In this document: positions 63,401 through 64,000 of the stretch, in pieces | Position numbering within the stretch: the stretch's first letter is position 1 | How the letters are laid out: each line of letters starts with the position of its first letter | From: Maribacter aquivivus | Lineage (GTDB): Bacteria; Bacteroidota; Bacteroidia; Flavobacteriales; Flavobacteriaceae | Reading direction: 5' to 3' | Length of the DNA stretch: 64,000 bases | Assembly: GCF_900142175.1 (NCBI RefSeq) | Contig: NZ_FQZX01000001.1 | Span: 1,488,001 to 1,552,000 of the forward strand | Notes under the pieces: model-generated | Databases searched by the model: none | What the model was told of the DNA's origin: nothing | Seen by the model: only the letters and a program-made list of their open reading frames with translations | Translations under genes and position numbers: made by a program

Positions 63401-64000
63401 ATGATAGTAGAAGTTTGTGCTAATTCTTTAGAATCTGCCATGGTTGCCGAACGTGCTGGCGCAGACCGTGTTGAGTTATGCTCAGAATTAGCAGTTGGGG
63501 GATTAACACCTTCTTACGGATTGTTGAAGGCAGTGAAAGAACAGGTAACTATTCCAGTTCATGTGTTGATTAGACCGCGTAGTGGGGATTTTACCTATAC
63601 AACTGATGAATTAGATATTATGCTTTCTGATATTGAATTATGTGTCGAATTAGGTTTTGACGGAGTTGTATCGGGAGCTCTTTTGAATGATTTTTCTTTG
63701 GATGTTGTACAGACCCAAAAGTTGAAGGTAGCGGCAGGTAATTTGAAGTTTACATTTCATAGGGCATTCGATTGGATCAAGAATCCGTCGGAAGCACTAG
63801 ATCAACTTGAAGCAATGCAGGTAGATTATATACTATCATCTGGTCAACAAAAGTCTGCTCCTCTAGGTATTGATTTCTTATCTGAATTAAAAAGTAAAAC
63901 CAAGTCTATTCAAATTATGCCGGGTTCAGGTGTTAATGCTGGTAATGTTGCCAGTTTTAAGGGAAAGGGTTTTAGTGCTGTTCATCTTTCTGGTACAGCT
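63401..64000 (+). CDS. cutC: CutC family copper homeostasis protein (3' end missing)
   Basis: ATG at 63401; the frame stays open for exactly 200 codons to the window edge. The start MIVEVCANSLESAMVAERAG is the CutC signature, followed by GADRVELCSELAVGGLTPSY, IRPRSGDFTYTTDEL and FHRAFDWIKNPSEALDQL. It is a TIM-barrel protein of about 240-250 residues, so about 45 residues are cut off. Its copper role is debated. Only 41 bp separate it from the divergent glycosylasparaginase gene. Confidence 0.95.
   Translation, partial: MIVEVCANSLESAMVAERAGADRVELCSELAVGGLTPSYGLLKAVKEQVTIPVHVLIRPRSGDFTYTTDELDIMLSDIELCVELGFDGVVSGALLNDFSLDVVQTQKLKVAAGNLKFTFHRAFDWIKNPSEALDQLEAMQVDYILSSGQQKSAPLGIDFLSELKSKTKSIQIMPGSGVNAGNVASFKGKGFSAVHLSGTA

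Overview
This window is chromosomal DNA of a member of the Bacteroidota, almost certainly a marine Flavobacteriaceae (Maribacter/Zobellia-like is my guess from gene content, not a proven assignment). The evidence is low GC, type IX secretion (T9SS) C-terminal sorting domains, Bacteroidota -7 promoter elements (TAnnTTTG) ahead of many genes, tRNA genes without an encoded CCA, ribosomal protein S2 with a helix-hairpin-helix tail, SusR-like propeller regulators, a laminarinase-type GH16 enzyme, and flavobacterial orphan families (DUF4407, DUF5916, fused hydrolase/OsmC). I see no insertion sequence, prophage, CRISPR array or integrase. Most of the window is ordinary core genome with small accessory islands.

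Layout. 1-4.04 kb: a truncated TamB-type gene with a 37-residue membrane ORF just upstream. 4.1-4.4 kb: an unusual short region with 21-bp-spaced direct repeats, a -7 element and a 42-residue CxxC peptide gene. 4.5-10.5 kb (minus strand): DUF4407 protein, a BlaR1-like M56 membrane peptidase and its BlaI repressor with three operator-like dyads, and a membrane protein with GldL-like motifs. 10.6-14.6 kb: PhnA-like protein, M20 dipeptidase, tRNA-Leu(UAG), hydrolase/OsmC fusion and DUF427. 14.7-20 kb: a polysaccharide-response pair, a membrane-spanning propeller/LuxR regulator followed by a GH16 lipoprotein whose catalytic domain is interrupted by another module. 20-28 kb: two tiny membrane proteins, Kdo transferase, DegT aminotransferase, GalE, amidohydrolase, acyltransferase and a small beta-barrel protein. 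27.9-34.3 kb: 2-oxoglutarate dehydrogenase E1 and E2, retropepsin-like protease, TatD and asparaginase. 34.4-37.6 kb: tRNA-Ser(GGA) and an ExbB-orphan-ExbD-ExbD energy-transduction operon followed by an outer-membrane barrel gene. 37.6-45.1 kb (minus): PAP2-related protein, sigma-54, AsnRS, RND/MMPL exporter, ribosome recycling factor and UMP kinase. 45.2-50.3 kb: M61 peptidase, EF-Ts, S2, S9 and L13. 50.5-59.3 kb: DUF5916 outer-membrane protein, two small lipoproteins, a protein consisting of little more than a T9SS sorting signal, and a 1473-residue LRR/Ig/thrombospondin-3 surface protein. 59.4-64 kb: DNA polymerase I, a Tat-exported glycosylasparaginase and the first 200 codons of CutC.

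Functionally, several groups belong together: BlaI/M56 is a self-regulated signalling pair; the propeller regulator probably controls the adjacent GH16; E1 and E2 form the 2-oxoglutarate dehydrogenase; ExbB/ExbD power TonB-dependent uptake; L13-S9 and S2-EF-Ts, with UMP kinase-RRF nearby, are translation genes. The most unusual signals are the peptide region near 4.2 kb, the GH16 domain insertion, the two 40-bp inverted repeats upstream of the propeller regulator and the LRR surface protein, the higher-order repeats in that surface protein, and the sorting-signal-only protein.
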